The notes beneath the pieces were generated by a model. That model was not told the DNA's origin. It ran no database searches and saw nothing but the letters and a program-made list of their open reading frames with translations. Below, in pieces: positions 27,866 through 37,089 of a DNA stretch of 64,000 nt; positions within the stretch are counted from its first letter, which is position 1, and every line of letters begins with the position of its first letter. This DNA comes from an uncultured Bacteroidales bacterium (GTDB lineage Bacteria > Bacteroidota > Bacteroidia > Bacteroidales > P3): assembly GCA_900316515.1 (NCBI GenBank), contig ONDE01000009.1, positions 31,723 to 95,722 of the forward strand, written 5' to 3'. A program made the translations under genes and the position numbers.

Positions 27866-28727
27866 AGTTCCGCAATGGGTGGGCGCGGCGCTGCGTATTC
27901 TTGTCGGCGTTTTGTTTCTGGTCTCTGCCGTTGCCAAACTGGTGGCCATAGACCCATTTGCCCTGTACGTCTTCTCCTACGGGTTCTTCCCTTTCAATGT
28001 CGTCGACGTCCTTGTGCGCCTATGCATAGCTGCCGAATTTATATTGGGCGTCTTCATCATTGTTGGATGGTATCGCCGCCTCGTAAGGCTGCTAACCCTC
28101 CTCATGCTCATCTTTTTCAGCCTTTTCCTATGCTACGCCGCCTTAAAGGGGCGTATGGAATCGTGCCAGTGCTTCGGTCAGCTCATCGACTTTGATCCCC
28201 TGCAGTCGCTTCTTAAGAACGGTGTTCTCGTAATGCTTGTCCTCCTCGCCTACCGCCTTTCGGGCAATGGCAACGAGGCGAAGCGTAGGGGACTTCGTAT
28301 TGGTATTTCGGCGGGTATTGTCATCCTCGTCACTATTGCTGTTTTCGTCATATCACTCCCTGACAGTTGGCTTTTTGGCCCCAGCGAAAACCGTTATCAC
28401 AAAGAAACCCTTGCCCAAAGCATATCTCAGGACGGCATCCTTGGTGACAGACACCTTGATCAGGGACACCAACTGGTGGCCTTCGTCACCCCAGGCTGCG
28501 AATTCTGCAAGATGGCCCGTCAGAAGATAGGCACCATCGCCGAGCGTCATGACCTTGACACCACTCGCATTCATTATGTTGAGCCATCCGACATAGGCGA
28601 CAGCCTATTTTTGCGTATCACCTACGGTCAGCGCCCGCTCGTCCTCCTCATTGACGACGGCACCGTTGAAGCGACCTTCCATTCGCGCAACATCTCTGAG
28701 CGTCAGATTGCCGACTTTCTGAGATAA
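27852..28727 (+). CDS. MauE/DoxX-like membrane protein with C-terminal thioredoxin-like domain
   Basis: 291 aa. Four transmembrane helices in the first 150 residues (RILVGVLFLVSAVAKLVAIDPF, FILGVFIIVGWYRR, RLLTLLMLIFFSLFLCYAALKG with a Cys-rich ESCQCFGQ) match the MauE/DoxX redox family. A fifth helix leads to a periplasmic thioredoxin-like domain with the redox pair CEFC (HQLVAFVTPGCEFCKMAR, about 215). It probably moves electrons or oxidising equivalents to periplasmic thiols. ATG at 27852 (MPKTRVPQ) overlaps the upstream lipoprotein gene; both lipoproteins are candidate partners. Confidence 0.82.
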   Translation: MPKTRVPQWVGAALRILVGVLFLVSAVAKLVAIDPFALYVFSYGFFPFNVVDVLVRLCIAAEFILGVFIIVGWYRRLVRLLTLLMLIFFSLFLCYAALKGRMESCQCFGQLIDFDPLQSLLKNGVLVMLVLLAYRLSGNGNEAKRRGLRIGISAGIVILVTIAVFVISLPDSWLFGPSENRYHKETLAQSISQDGILGDRHLDQGHQLVAFVTPGCEFCKMARQKIGTIAERHDLDTTRIHYVEPSDIGDSLFLRITYGQRPLVLLIDDGTVEATFHSRNISERQIADFLR

Positions 28728-28785
28728 TCGTTGTAATTAACCTATAGTGTTGAAAACTTTATCCAGGTGTTTCTGGGAAAAGTCG

Positions 28786-28793
28786 TATATTTG
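28786..28793 (+). promoter_or_regulatory. -7 box upstream of the purF-like gene
   Basis: TATATTTG matches TAnnTTTG. No good -33 box at the usual distance. It leaves a leader of about 80 nt before the ATG at 28877. Confidence 0.45.
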
Positions 28794-28876
28794 TATTTTT
28801 AAAAAATGATGCTTGTTTTGGGTAATAAATTTGTTATCAATATATTGTTATCATCATTTAAAACAAAAACAACATT

Positions 28877-30301
28877 ATGAGCGGCTTTTTCGGCGTGGTG
28901 AGCACGCAACCGTGTATCTCAGATCTGTTCTACGGAACCGATTATCATTCGCATCTTGGCACCAAACGTGCCGGTATGGCTACCTTTGACGGTAACCAAG
29001 CCCACCAAAACATCCACAACATCCAGAACTCGCATTTCCGTCCAAAGTTCTCGAAGGATCTCCACGAGATGACAGGCAATGTTGGTATCGGTGTTATCAG
29101 TGACACCGAGGCGCAACCGGTGATGGTCAACTCCCACCTGGGACGTTTCGCCATTGCCACCGTGAGCAAAATCAACAATATCGATGCCCTCGAACAGGAT
29201 TGCCTCAACAAGCATCAGCAGTTTACTGACCTCTCCATAGGTCGCACCAACCCCACTGAGCTTGTTGCATTGCTTATCTCGCAGGGTAAAGATTTCGTAA
29301 GTGGTATCGAGAATGTCTACAACAATGTGAAGGGCAGTTGCTCGATGCTCATCCTCACCCCCGACGGCATCATTGCCGCCCGCGACCGTTACGGCCGCAC
29401 GCCGATTGTCATTGGACGCCGTGGCAATGACTACGCTGTGGCTTCCGAGAGTCACTCATATGTCAACCTCGGCTATGAGACATGCCGTTTCGTTGGCCCT
29501 GGTGAAATAGTGAAGATAACCACCGACGGCGGCATCAAGGTCTTGCGCGCCGCTGAGGAGAAGCTGCAGATTTGCTCATTCCTCTGGATTTACTACGGCT
29601 ACCCCTGTACTGAATACGAAGGTATCAATGCCGAAGAGGTTCGCTATAACCTTGGTCGTCTTATGGGAGAGCGCGATGATATCAACCCCGACTTTGTTAG
29701 TCCAATACCTGACTCGGGTATAGGAATGGCCCTAGGTTACAGCAACGGCCGCAAGATACCATACAAGCGTGGATTGCTGAAATACACTCCCACGTGGAGT
29801 CGCAGTTTCATGCCTGTCAGTCAGGCCGACCGTTTCCTTGTTGCCAAGATGAAACTCATTCCAAGTCACGCCGTTCTTGAAGGCAAAGAGGTGGTCTTCT
29901 GCGACGACTCCATTGTCCGTGGTACTCAGCTCCGCGATAACGTCAAGATGCTCTATGACTATGGCGCCAAGCGTGTCCATGTGCGCATCAGCTGTCCTCC
30001 GTTGGTTCATGGATGCACCTTCCTCAATTTCAGCGAGAGCAAGACCGACAGAGAACTAATCACCCGCCGTGTCATTGAGGAACTCGAAGGTCGTCCCGCT
30101 GCCGAGCTCGACACTGCAAAACTCAGTGCCTACCATGACCACCGCACACCCGAATATGCCAATATGGTTGAGGTCATTCGCCAGCATGTTGGTGTCGACA
30201 CACTTAAGTTTAACACTATCGACGATGTCTGTGAAGCTATAGGCATGCCCAAGGATCGCATATGTACCCATTGCTTCGACGCTTCGTCCTATGGCGACTA
30301 G
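28877..30301 (+). CDS. PurF-like amidophosphoribosyltransferase without the N-terminal cysteine
   Basis: 474 aa, full length for PurF, first step of purine synthesis (PRPP + glutamine to phosphoribosylamine). The PRPP site VVFCDDSIVRGTQLRDNV (about 340-357) and the C-terminal CTHCFDASSYGD are conserved, as is PIPDSGIGMALGYS. The Ntn-hydrolase nucleophile, normally Cys immediately after the initiator Met (MCG), is replaced: MSGFFG gives Ser or no nucleophile. The frame is otherwise intact, so this is not a frameshift. It may use ammonia, use Ser, or be a paralogue with another role. Whether a canonical purF exists elsewhere is unknown. Confidence 0.85.
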   Translation: MSGFFGVVSTQPCISDLFYGTDYHSHLGTKRAGMATFDGNQAHQNIHNIQNSHFRPKFSKDLHEMTGNVGIGVISDTEAQPVMVNSHLGRFAIATVSKINNIDALEQDCLNKHQQFTDLSIGRTNPTELVALLISQGKDFVSGIENVYNNVKGSCSMLILTPDGIIAARDRYGRTPIVIGRRGNDYAVASESHSYVNLGYETCRFVGPGEIVKITTDGGIKVLRAAEEKLQICSFLWIYYGYPCTEYEGINAEEVRYNLGRLMGERDDINPDFVSPIPDSGIGMALGYSNGRKIPYKRGLLKYTPTWSRSFMPVSQADRFLVAKMKLIPSHAVLEGKEVVFCDDSIVRGTQLRDNVKMLYDYGAKRVHVRISCPPLVHGCTFLNFSESKTDRELITRRVIEELEGRPAAELDTAKLSAYHDHRTPEYANMVEVIRQHVGVDTLKFNTIDDVCEAIGMPKDRICTHCFDASSYGD

Positions 30302-30330
30302 TAAATTGAAAGTTGAAAATTGAAAGTTAT

Positions 30331-32181
30331 ATGAGAATGAATAAAACCATAAAGTTTTGTATACTTGTTTTTGCAAGCATAATTTTCAATTCTCAATTCT
30401 CATTTTTCAATCCTGTAAGGGCTCAGCGCCCCAAAACCCCCACAGTCCTCAGTGTCGCCGACATAATTCCCAACTATGGTCTCGACACCGCTTGGGTCAA
30501 TGATACGGCCGGTGTGATGGCCTATCTGGCCGAACAGACTGAGGATTATGTGGCACTGACTAACCTTTGTGTCTCAATACGCACCAAAGCGCAGAAGGCA
30601 ATCTCCTCCATCGAGAATGACTACGACTTCCGCGACAGTGTCATTTGGATAGACAGCAACACCGTTCTGGCAGACTATCCTATATATGAGTATCGTCTGC
30701 GTCGTCTGGCGGACTTGATGGGCCGTATGAGCATCAAGTATTCTCGATTGGAGCAACAGCGAATAGAGCAAGAGAAGGAGGTTGCCCGACAGCGTGCTAT
30801 CGACGAGGCGCGCCGTCAACAGGAAGAGCGAAACAAGATGGCCTCCGACCTGCGTAGCAACATCGAACTGCACCACCGAGCTATCATTACAGCCTGTGAC
30901 GGGGCTGGCATAACCGACAAGGCTAAACTTAAGGAACTTAAGGATTTGTACTACAGTTATCTTATGGTCTACAATAAGTATGACCTCTCTACAGGTAACG
31001 CCACCAATGAGAGTCTCGCTCGCCTTGACGAACTCAACGCCTTCCAGAACGATATGCTCGACAATGTTTTAGGACAGAACTCGTTGCCTTTTCAGATAGA
31101 AAACTTCAAGAATATCCTTCGAGTACGCTGTGAAAAGGAGAACAGCGACGTTTATCGTTCATACACCAAGGTCTTCAAGAACACCTCTGTGCCTGTCAAT
31201 TTTGCCGATGTGCGTGAATATGAGGGGTACATCAACCGTATGCGCACCATTGTCAATGTCCAGCAGCGCTATATCCAGACACTGGATCTCCGAGCCACTA
31301 TCGTCTCTGGCAGTGACGCCATCGCTTCGGTGTACGGGAAAAAATACAAGCAGCAACTTGCAGCCTACCGGGAAGTGTTGAAAACGGTAAATCAGGTGCC
31401 GGCATTTACCACCGACGCCGAGAGCCGTCTCTTTATTGAAAGTTTGGAAGAGTTTATTGCCGCGCAGCAACTGTATGTCGACTATTACTCCCTTCTTGAG
31501 GAGATTGGCGAACGCAGTGACACCCTCACCTCCATAAGTACCGGTAAAATGTACGATATAGCTACTGCATACCGCAATATCGAGCCCAATATGCTTCCAA
31601 TGCCTGGTTTCCGTGACCGTGAAGGTGCAGCATACTATGAACAACAGTTGGAACAGGTGCTTGCCGTGCAAGAGTGTTATCTACAGGTGGTGCGCAAGCG
31701 TGCTGTCATTGCCCGCAACGACGATACCATCACTGCATCCCGCAAGGTGGACCGAGTCCTCGCCAATGGATACCGTCTTCTCCGTAAACAGACAGACTTG
31801 AAACCTGCTTTTTCCACTGTTGAACGTGGACGTAGTTTTCTTGATGTCCTTGACGGATATATAGAGATGCAGAACCTTTGTCTGGATACCCGTGACAAAC
31901 TTAACCGTATCGCCGCAGGCGAGAAGGAAATTGTTGGCAAGGAGAATCCCTACCGAAACATTGCCAAAGCTTATCGTCGAGTGGAGAAAGCCTACAGCGG
32001 CATAAGTGAGATTACCAACGCTGAGGATTTGCGTCGCTACAACCGTCAATGTGACTATCTGCTTGGTGTGCAGAAGGACTTCTCGGCAGCGTTGCACAGT
32101 TCTACTGTAAATGAAATTGACAACACACTACGTCGCGAGAGCGCCTTGGATAAGATCAAGTTGGTGATTGGAATTAAGTGA
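30331..32181 (+). CDS. Exported helical protein of unknown function
   Basis: 616 aa. The signal peptide (MRMNKTIKFCILVFASIIFNSQFSF region, cleaved after VRAQ) is followed by an almost wholly helical protein. Glu/Arg/Gln-rich coiled coil near residues 135-175 (SRLEQQRIEQEKEVARQR). Later sections repeat a theme of about 120 residues (VYGKKYKQQLAAYREVLKTV; DRVLANGYRLLRKQTDLK; ERGRSFLDVLDGYIEMQNL), suggesting internal duplication. No known domain recognised. The h-region of the signal is built from AATTCTCA words (30380-30412), one of the low-complexity insertions. Closed by the terminator at 32187-32225. Confidence 0.75.
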   Translation: MRMNKTIKFCILVFASIIFNSQFSFFNPVRAQRPKTPTVLSVADIIPNYGLDTAWVNDTAGVMAYLAEQTEDYVALTNLCVSIRTKAQKAISSIENDYDFRDSVIWIDSNTVLADYPIYEYRLRRLADLMGRMSIKYSRLEQQRIEQEKEVARQRAIDEARRQQEERNKMASDLRSNIELHHRAIITACDGAGITDKAKLKELKDLYYSYLMVYNKYDLSTGNATNESLARLDELNAFQNDMLDNVLGQNSLPFQIENFKNILRVRCEKENSDVYRSYTKVFKNTSVPVNFADVREYEGYINRMRTIVNVQQRYIQTLDLRATIVSGSDAIASVYGKKYKQQLAAYREVLKTVNQVPAFTTDAESRLFIESLEEFIAAQQLYVDYYSLLEEIGERSDTLTSISTGKMYDIATAYRNIEPNMLPMPGFRDREGAAYYEQQLEQVLAVQECYLQVVRKRAVIARNDDTITASRKVDRVLANGYRLLRKQTDLKPAFSTVERGRSFLDVLDGYIEMQNLCLDTRDKLNRIAAGEKEIVGKENPYRNIAKAYRRVEKAYSGISEITNAEDLRRYNRQCDYLLGVQKDFSAALHSSTVNEIDNTLRRESALDKIKLVIGIK

Positions 32182-32186
32182 ACCGA

Positions 32187-32225
32187 AAAAAGAAGGGCTG
32201 ACCATTCGGTCAGCCCTTCTTTTGT
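32187..32225. terminator. Bidirectional terminator
   Basis: AAAAGAAGGGCTGACC, loop ATTC, GGTCAGCCCTTCTTTT: a 16-bp perfect stem with A and T flanks, between convergent genes ending at 32181 and 32238. Confidence 0.9.
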
Positions 32226-32237
32226 TAGGATCGGTTG

Positions 32238-33695
32238 TCATTTCTTGACAGGAATTGCTTCCAACACAGCCAAGAGATATTCGTAGAATTTCTTTGCGCT
32301 GGGAATGTTGCATCGCTCGTCGGGGCTGTGGGGGCTCTGCAGGGTGGGACCGAAGGAAATCATCTCCATGTCGGGATATTTGCCGCCCAGCAGGCCGCAT
32401 TCCAATCCAGCGTGGATGGCCATGACGGCGGGTTCTTTCTTATAAAGCTTCTTATAGGTCGCCTTCATGGTTTTCAGCAGTTGGCTCTGCATGTTGGGTT
32501 TCCATCCGGGGTAGGCGCCGCTGAGCTGGCACTTGCCGCCGGCGAGTTCGGCGAGGCAAACGAGACGTTCGGCAAGGGCTTCTTTGGCGGTGTCAACCGA
32601 GGAACGCAGCAGGGCATAGACGACGAATTTCTTGGCGGCGGTGGTCTTTGCAATGGCCAGGTTCAGCGAGGTCTCGACAAGGCCTTCCATATCCTTGCTC
32701 ATGCGGATGACACCGTTGGGAGCTACCATCATCAAGTTGATGATTTTCTGGGTGCCCTCCTCGTCGATGACGGTGGGATTCAAGCGGGCTTTCTCGTATT
32801 TCATGAAGAAGTCGGGCTCCACGGCGGCGAGTTCTTTCTTCACCCATCCGGCCACCTTGTCGAACTCCTTGAGGATGCAGGCCTCGTGCTCTTTGGGCAT
32901 TGCAATGACAGCTTCGGCGTCACGCGGAATGGCATTGCGCATGTTGCCGCCCTCGATGCTGATAAGGCGGATGCCGCATTCAGCCACCCAGCGGAGGTGA
33001 CGGAGCAGCAGTTTGTTGGCGTTGGCGCGGCCGGTGTTGATTTCCATGCCGCTGTGACCGCCCTTGAGTCCGCCGATGGTCAGTTTATAGGCCACCATGC
33101 CTTTGGGGGCTTTCTCTGTCTTGTAAGGAACCGAGATGGCTGCGTCGATACCGCCGGCGCATCCAACGTAGAGTTCTCCCTCGGTCTCACTGTCGAGGTT
33201 AAGCAGGTAGTCGCCGTGCAGTTCGCCTTTCTTCAGGCCGAAGGCGCCGGTCATACCGGTTTCTTCGTCTGTGGTGATGAGAGCCTCGAGGGGGCCGTGT
33301 TTTACGGTCTTACTGGCGAATACAGCCATAATGGCGGCAACACCCATGCCGTCGTCGGCACCGAGTGTGGTGTCGCAGGCATAGACCCAGTCGCCGACAA
33401 TCTTAGTCTCGATGGGGTCTTTCTCGAAATCGTGTTTTTTACCTGCGCGAGCTTGGGGAACCATGTCCATGTGTGCTTGCAGCACCACAGGGTGCAGTTT
33501 CTCCATGCCTTTGGTGGCTGGCTTGCTCAGAATCACATTGCCGATGCCATCAACGCGGCAGGCAATCTTGTTTTTCTTAGCCCAGTCAACAAGAAAAGCG
33601 CGCACTTTTTCCTCGTGTTTCGAGGGACGCGGCTGACGGGTAAGGGAGTAGAAGTTACTCCACAACTCTTTGGGTTCGAGGTCTTTGATTGTCAT
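32238..33695 (-). CDS. pepD: Aminoacyl-histidine dipeptidase (peptidase D, M20C)
   Basis: 485-aa cytosolic metallo-dipeptidase that cleaves Xaa-His and other dipeptides. Metal ligands are recognisable in LQAHMDMVPQ (His/Asp), TLGADDGMGVA (bridging Asp), TDEETGMTGAFGL (general base Glu and ligand Glu), LDSETEGELYVGCAGG and the C-terminal FGPTLQSPHSPDE (His). The dimerisation lid has GGLKGGHSGMEIN. ATG at 33695 (MTIKDLEP) selected because the longer frame begins upstream of it close to the promoter (33772-33742). Length is normal. Confidence 0.95.
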   Translation of the reverse strand: MTIKDLEPKELWSNFYSLTRQPRPSKHEEKVRAFLVDWAKKNKIACRVDGIGNVILSKPATKGMEKLHPVVLQAHMDMVPQARAGKKHDFEKDPIETKIVGDWVYACDTTLGADDGMGVAAIMAVFASKTVKHGPLEALITTDEETGMTGAFGLKKGELHGDYLLNLDSETEGELYVGCAGGIDAAISVPYKTEKAPKGMVAYKLTIGGLKGGHSGMEINTGRANANKLLLRHLRWVAECGIRLISIEGGNMRNAIPRDAEAVIAMPKEHEACILKEFDKVAGWVKKELAAVEPDFFMKYEKARLNPTVIDEEGTQKIINLMMVAPNGVIRMSKDMEGLVETSLNLAIAKTTAAKKFVVYALLRSSVDTAKEALAERLVCLAELAGGKCQLSGAYPGWKPNMQSQLLKTMKATYKKLYKKEPAVMAIHAGLECGLLGGKYPDMEMISFGPTLQSPHSPDERCNIPSAKKFYEYLLAVLEAIPVKK

Positions 33696-33741
33696 AACTG
33701 TATGTTTTAATATTGTTGTTGTTCGTATTGGATAACGAGTG

Positions 33742-33772
33742 CAAATATACAAATATATTTTTATTTGGCAAA
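33742..33772 (-). promoter_or_regulatory. pepD promoter
   Basis: On the minus strand TTTG (33772 to 33769), 19 nt, TATATTTG (33749 to 33742): perfect consensus. The start would be about 40 nt before the ATG. Confidence 0.75.
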
Positions 33773-33784
33773 ATTTAAGATATA

Positions 33785-34243
33785 TTATCGGAGTTCAAAG
33801 TGTAGTATTTCTTTGTCGTTTTGTAACAGCGTGAGGTTGTAGGGAGTGAGCAGTAGAGCATCGGCTTTTGCAAGAAGTGACAGAAATCGTGTTTCGACGT
33901 TCATGTCGGCTTCAGGACAAAGTGTAGGGCCGGATGAGAGATTGGCTACTGCGATGTTGTATAGGCAGCCTTGAGGGGAGGATGTGGAGTAGCTGAGTCG
34001 GCAGTCGGCCCCGTAGGTATTACATGTAGCTTGGCCGCTGAGGGTGGAGGCTTCGGTGTTGAAAGATATTGTGATACGGGCTTTTGTGGGTTTGCCTCGC
34101 ATGGTGGTGAGCTGCCACACTTGCTCTTTTTGCAGTGCGAGCGGCTCGTCGTTGGCGGCTATGGTTGACTTTGGCGTTCTACATGCGGTGATGCAAAGAA
34201 TGCATAGGAGTGCACACGATATGATGGTGACTTTTTTTAGCAT
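33785..34243 (-). CDS. META/HslJ-domain lipoprotein
   Basis: 152 aa. Lipoprotein signal CILCITACRTP, then a META-like domain: VWQLTTMRGKP, ITISFNTEASTLSGQATCNTYGADCRLS, NIAVANLSSGPTLCPEADMNVETRFLSLLAKAD, and LTLLQNDKEILHFE. META/HslJ proteins are small outer-membrane or periplasmic proteins linked to heat or drug tolerance in enterobacteria; the role here is unknown. A -7 box TATCTTTG (34274 to 34267) lies 24 bp upstream of the ATG. Confidence 0.85.
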   Translation of the reverse strand: MLKKVTIISCALLCILCITACRTPKSTIAANDEPLALQKEQVWQLTTMRGKPTKARITISFNTEASTLSGQATCNTYGADCRLSYSTSSPQGCLYNIAVANLSSGPTLCPEADMNVETRFLSLLAKADALLLTPYNLTLLQNDKEILHFELR

Positions 34244-34266
34244 GGTGTTGATAACTTTTTGAGTTG

Positions 34267-34274
34267 CAAAGATA
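34267..34274 (-). promoter_or_regulatory. -7 box of the META lipoprotein gene
   Basis: TATCTTTG on the minus strand, identical to the cas9 and array promoter boxes; the start would fall about 17 nt before the ATG. Confidence 0.55.
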
Positions 34275-34348
34275 CGAAAAAAAAAGAATATACGTTTATT
34301 TATATTATTTATATTTTACAGGCAGTTAGGATATATATGGTGTAGTAC

Positions 34349-35494
34349 GTGGGAAACGACAAAAGGACATACACAATTGCTATGGCGGTGACCAACGATT
34401 TGGCTACCGACAGGCGTGTTTTGCGTCATGCTGCAACGCTGCGCGAAGCGGGTTATGCTGTTTCTCTCGTTGGACGTAACGAGGTGCCTACAAGCCACAG
34501 CCGCGGTTGGCGTTTCTATCTGGAGTTTAATATTGGTCTTCGACGCAAACTGCTTCAATTGTCTCCTGACGTTGTGTGGGCAAATGATACTGACACCCTG
34601 CTGGGTTCCTGGTTGGCGTGCTTTTCTCTCGCACACACTCCATTTCGAAAAAGGGAAAAAATGAGGTTGGTGATGGATGCCCACGAGTTGTTCTCTGAGG
34701 TTCCTGAGATTCAAGATAAACCTTTCGTCAAATGGGTTTGGCGGACTATCGAGAGTTTGTTGATGCCACGTTGCGACGCTTTGCTGACTGTATGCCAAAG
34801 TGTTGCCGACTACTACAGCAATCTATACAGCGTGAAAATGGCGGTGGTTAGAAACGTACCTGACAACGTGACAGCAAGAATTGAAAGTGATGCATCTGTC
34901 GGTACACCTGATAATTCCTCATCCCTCATTCCCGCTTCTTCTTTGAAAACCCTCCTCTATCAAGGCCGGGTGAACCTTGGCCGCGGGGTGGATTGGGCGA
35001 TAGATGCGCTGGAGTGGCTGCCCGAATGCCGTCTGGTGGTGGCTGGCGACGGCGACCTGCTGGAGGAGATGAAAGCCTACGTCGCCGACAAGCCGTGGCG
35101 CGACAGAGTGATGTTCCTTGGCCGCATGATGCCCGACGAGTTGGTGCGGCTGACTCCTCAGGCCGACGTGGGGTTGGTGATGCTCGAGGATATGGGACTG
35201 AACTACCATTACGCACTCCCCAACCGCATCGGCGACTTTGTGCAGGCCGGTGTGCCCATTGTCGTCAGCAACCTGCCCGAGATGGCCGCAGTGGTGAGGA
35301 AATTTAAGGTTGGCGAGGTGATTGAAATGAATAAAGAGAAATCGGAAGTGCGGAACTGCTATGCTAGGGCACTGGCACGGACTGTTAAGATGGTGCTGGC
35401 AAAGGGCAGGGAAGGCTACGACTTTTCAGAGGCTCGCAAAGACATGGATTGGAACAAGGAAAAAAATAAATTGCTTGAATGCGTTAATGCTTGA
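34349..35494 (+). CDS. Glycosyltransferase, GT4-like
   Basis: 381-aa GT-B enzyme. N-terminal acceptor domain with MAVTNDLATDRRVLRHAATL, VWANDTDTLLGSW and MDAHELFSEVPEI; donor domain with LYQGRVNLGRGVDWAIDAL, LVVAGDGDLLEEM, VMFLGRMMPDEL and the catalytic region YHYALPNRIGDFVQAGVPIVVSNLPEM. Substrates unknown; a surface-glycan role is likely. Start is GTG 34349 or ATG 34382 (MAVTNDLA); the second fits family starts better but the first keeps a hydrophilic tail. The NSSSLIPASS linker (34915-34945) may be another word insertion. Confidence 0.85.
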   Translation: MGNDKRTYTIAMAVTNDLATDRRVLRHAATLREAGYAVSLVGRNEVPTSHSRGWRFYLEFNIGLRRKLLQLSPDVVWANDTDTLLGSWLACFSLAHTPFRKREKMRLVMDAHELFSEVPEIQDKPFVKWVWRTIESLLMPRCDALLTVCQSVADYYSNLYSVKMAVVRNVPDNVTARIESDASVGTPDNSSSLIPASSLKTLLYQGRVNLGRGVDWAIDALEWLPECRLVVAGDGDLLEEMKAYVADKPWRDRVMFLGRMMPDELVRLTPQADVGLVMLEDMGLNYHYALPNRIGDFVQAGVPIVVSNLPEMAAVVRKFKVGEVIEMNKEKSEVRNCYARALARTVKMVLAKGREGYDFSEARKDMDWNKEKNKLLECVNA

Positions 35495-35553
35495 ATGCTG
35501 ACGCAACAATGACTCTTACAATAAAACAGTAAAACAATCAAACAATTAGAGTA

Positions 35554-37089
35554 ATGATATACGACATTCTGTTGATTCTATATTTCGTTGGAACGGTTTT
35601 CGGACTGTGGTTCGTGTTCAAGAAAGCCGGCATTGCACCTTGGAAATCATTGGTGCCTGTCTACAACATCGTGGTGTGGATAAAACTCTGTAACAAGAAG
35701 TGGACCTGGTATGTCGGTTTCCTCATCCCCGCTTGGAATGTCTTCATTTTCCTGCTCATGGTGGTCGAAACCGCCAAGGTGTTCCGTCGCTACGGCTTCT
35801 GGGAGCAGACTTTTGCGGTAATCTTCCCGTGGGTCTACTTGCCGATACTTGGACTAAAACCCAACTGGGAATATCACGACCCGAAAGTGGATCCTCCGGC
35901 CAAGGTGAGTGAGAGCCGCGACTGGATGGACGCCATTGTGTTCGCCATCATTGCCGCCGTGATTATCCGTGGCAACATCTTCGAACTCTACAATATCCCG
36001 TCGTCGAGTATGGAGAAGAGTCTGCTGGTGGGCGACTACCTGCTGGTGAGCAAACTGGCCTACGGCCCTAGGGTTGAGATGACCCCTCTGAGCCTGCCTC
36101 TGATGCACAATACGGTGCCACTTGTTGGTGGCAAATCGTACATCGGCTGGCCTCAGTTACCCTACCACCGCTACAAGGGATACTCCCAGGTGAAACGCTA
36201 CGACGCTGTCGTTTTCAACTTCCCTGCAGGCGATACGGTGCTTGCTGCTTTCCCAGGCGGACAGTACACTTACTACCAAGCTATAGAGGAGTTCGGCCGC
36301 GAGGCAGTGATGAGCGGCAATGTTGTTGTCAACCTCGGCGAGGGTCCCGTCAGGCTCGGCAAACCTTTTGCCCGTCCGGTGAACAAACGCGAAAACTACA
36401 TCAAGCGCTGCATCGGCCTCCCTGGCGAAGACCTGCAGGTTATCGACCAGGTGGTGTACATCAATGGCAAACCGATAAAAACCCCGACCGACGCTCAGAC
36501 AGGCTACGGTGTCTCTTTCGTGCCGTATACCAACTACAACAAGTTGCTTGACAAATACGGCGTGAGCCAGGAGGACATCCATTCCCTGCCATATTCTGGC
36601 TATGTGCCGTTGACCGTCGATATGGCCAATAGCCTGAAAAAAAGCGAAAGCGTCGCCTCCCTCGAGTGCCTCGTGGAGCCTGCCGACCCCAAGAACGGCC
36701 GCACGCTCTTCCCCTTTGTCGAAGGCAACGCTCAGAGTGTCGACAACTTCGGCCCGGTGCACATTCCTGCCAAAGGCGAGGTGTTGCAGCTGACGCTCGA
36801 GAACTTGCCGATGTTCCGCCGCGTAATCACCACATACGAAGGTAATACTGTTGAGGTGAAAGATGGCAAGATATTCATCAACGGTCAGCAGACCGATACC
36901 TACACTGTGAAGCAGAACTACTACTGGATGATGGGCGACAACCGCCACAATAGCCAGGACAGCCGCTACTGGGGCTTCGTCCCCGAAGACCACATCGTCG
37001 GCAAAGCCCGTTGGGTGCTCTGGAGCAAGGACAAAGACCACGGCTCCATACGCTGGAACCGTTGCCTGAAGAACGCCAGTGCGTTCTAA
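35554..37089 (+). CDS. lepB: Signal peptidase I with N-terminal membrane domain
   Basis: 511-aa inner-membrane serine protease (S26) that removes signal peptides. Three N-terminal helices (1-110, DUF5684-like, MIYDILLILYFVGTVFGLWF) precede the LepB core, an architecture usual in Bacteroidota. Catalytic Ser152 in IPSSSMEKSLLVGD and Lys284 in NYIKRCIGLPGE; box E is MMGDNRHNSQDSRYWGFVP. A large insertion (about 300-400) lies between them, also typical. Follows the glycosyltransferase gene by 59 bp and precedes parC by 140 bp of AAGTTAAAG and ACTACTTAACT words. Confidence 0.95.
   Translation: MIYDILLILYFVGTVFGLWFVFKKAGIAPWKSLVPVYNIVVWIKLCNKKWTWYVGFLIPAWNVFIFLLMVVETAKVFRRYGFWEQTFAVIFPWVYLPILGLKPNWEYHDPKVDPPAKVSESRDWMDAIVFAIIAAVIIRGNIFELYNIPSSSMEKSLLVGDYLLVSKLAYGPRVEMTPLSLPLMHNTVPLVGGKSYIGWPQLPYHRYKGYSQVKRYDAVVFNFPAGDTVLAAFPGGQYTYYQAIEEFGREAVMSGNVVVNLGEGPVRLGKPFARPVNKRENYIKRCIGLPGEDLQVIDQVVYINGKPIKTPTDAQTGYGVSFVPYTNYNKLLDKYGVSQEDIHSLPYSGYVPLTVDMANSLKKSESVASLECLVEPADPKNGRTLFPFVEGNAQSVDNFGPVHIPAKGEVLQLTLENLPMFRRVITTYEGNTVEVKDGKIFINGQQTDTYTVKQNYYWMMGDNRHNSQDSRYWGFVPEDHIVGKARWVLWSKDKDHGSIRWNRCLKNASAF

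Noticed and set aside
28877..28900. Frameshift or mis-start explaining the missing PurF cysteine
   Set aside because: No in-frame MCG occurs upstream and the N-terminal sequence aligns with the family from its first residues.
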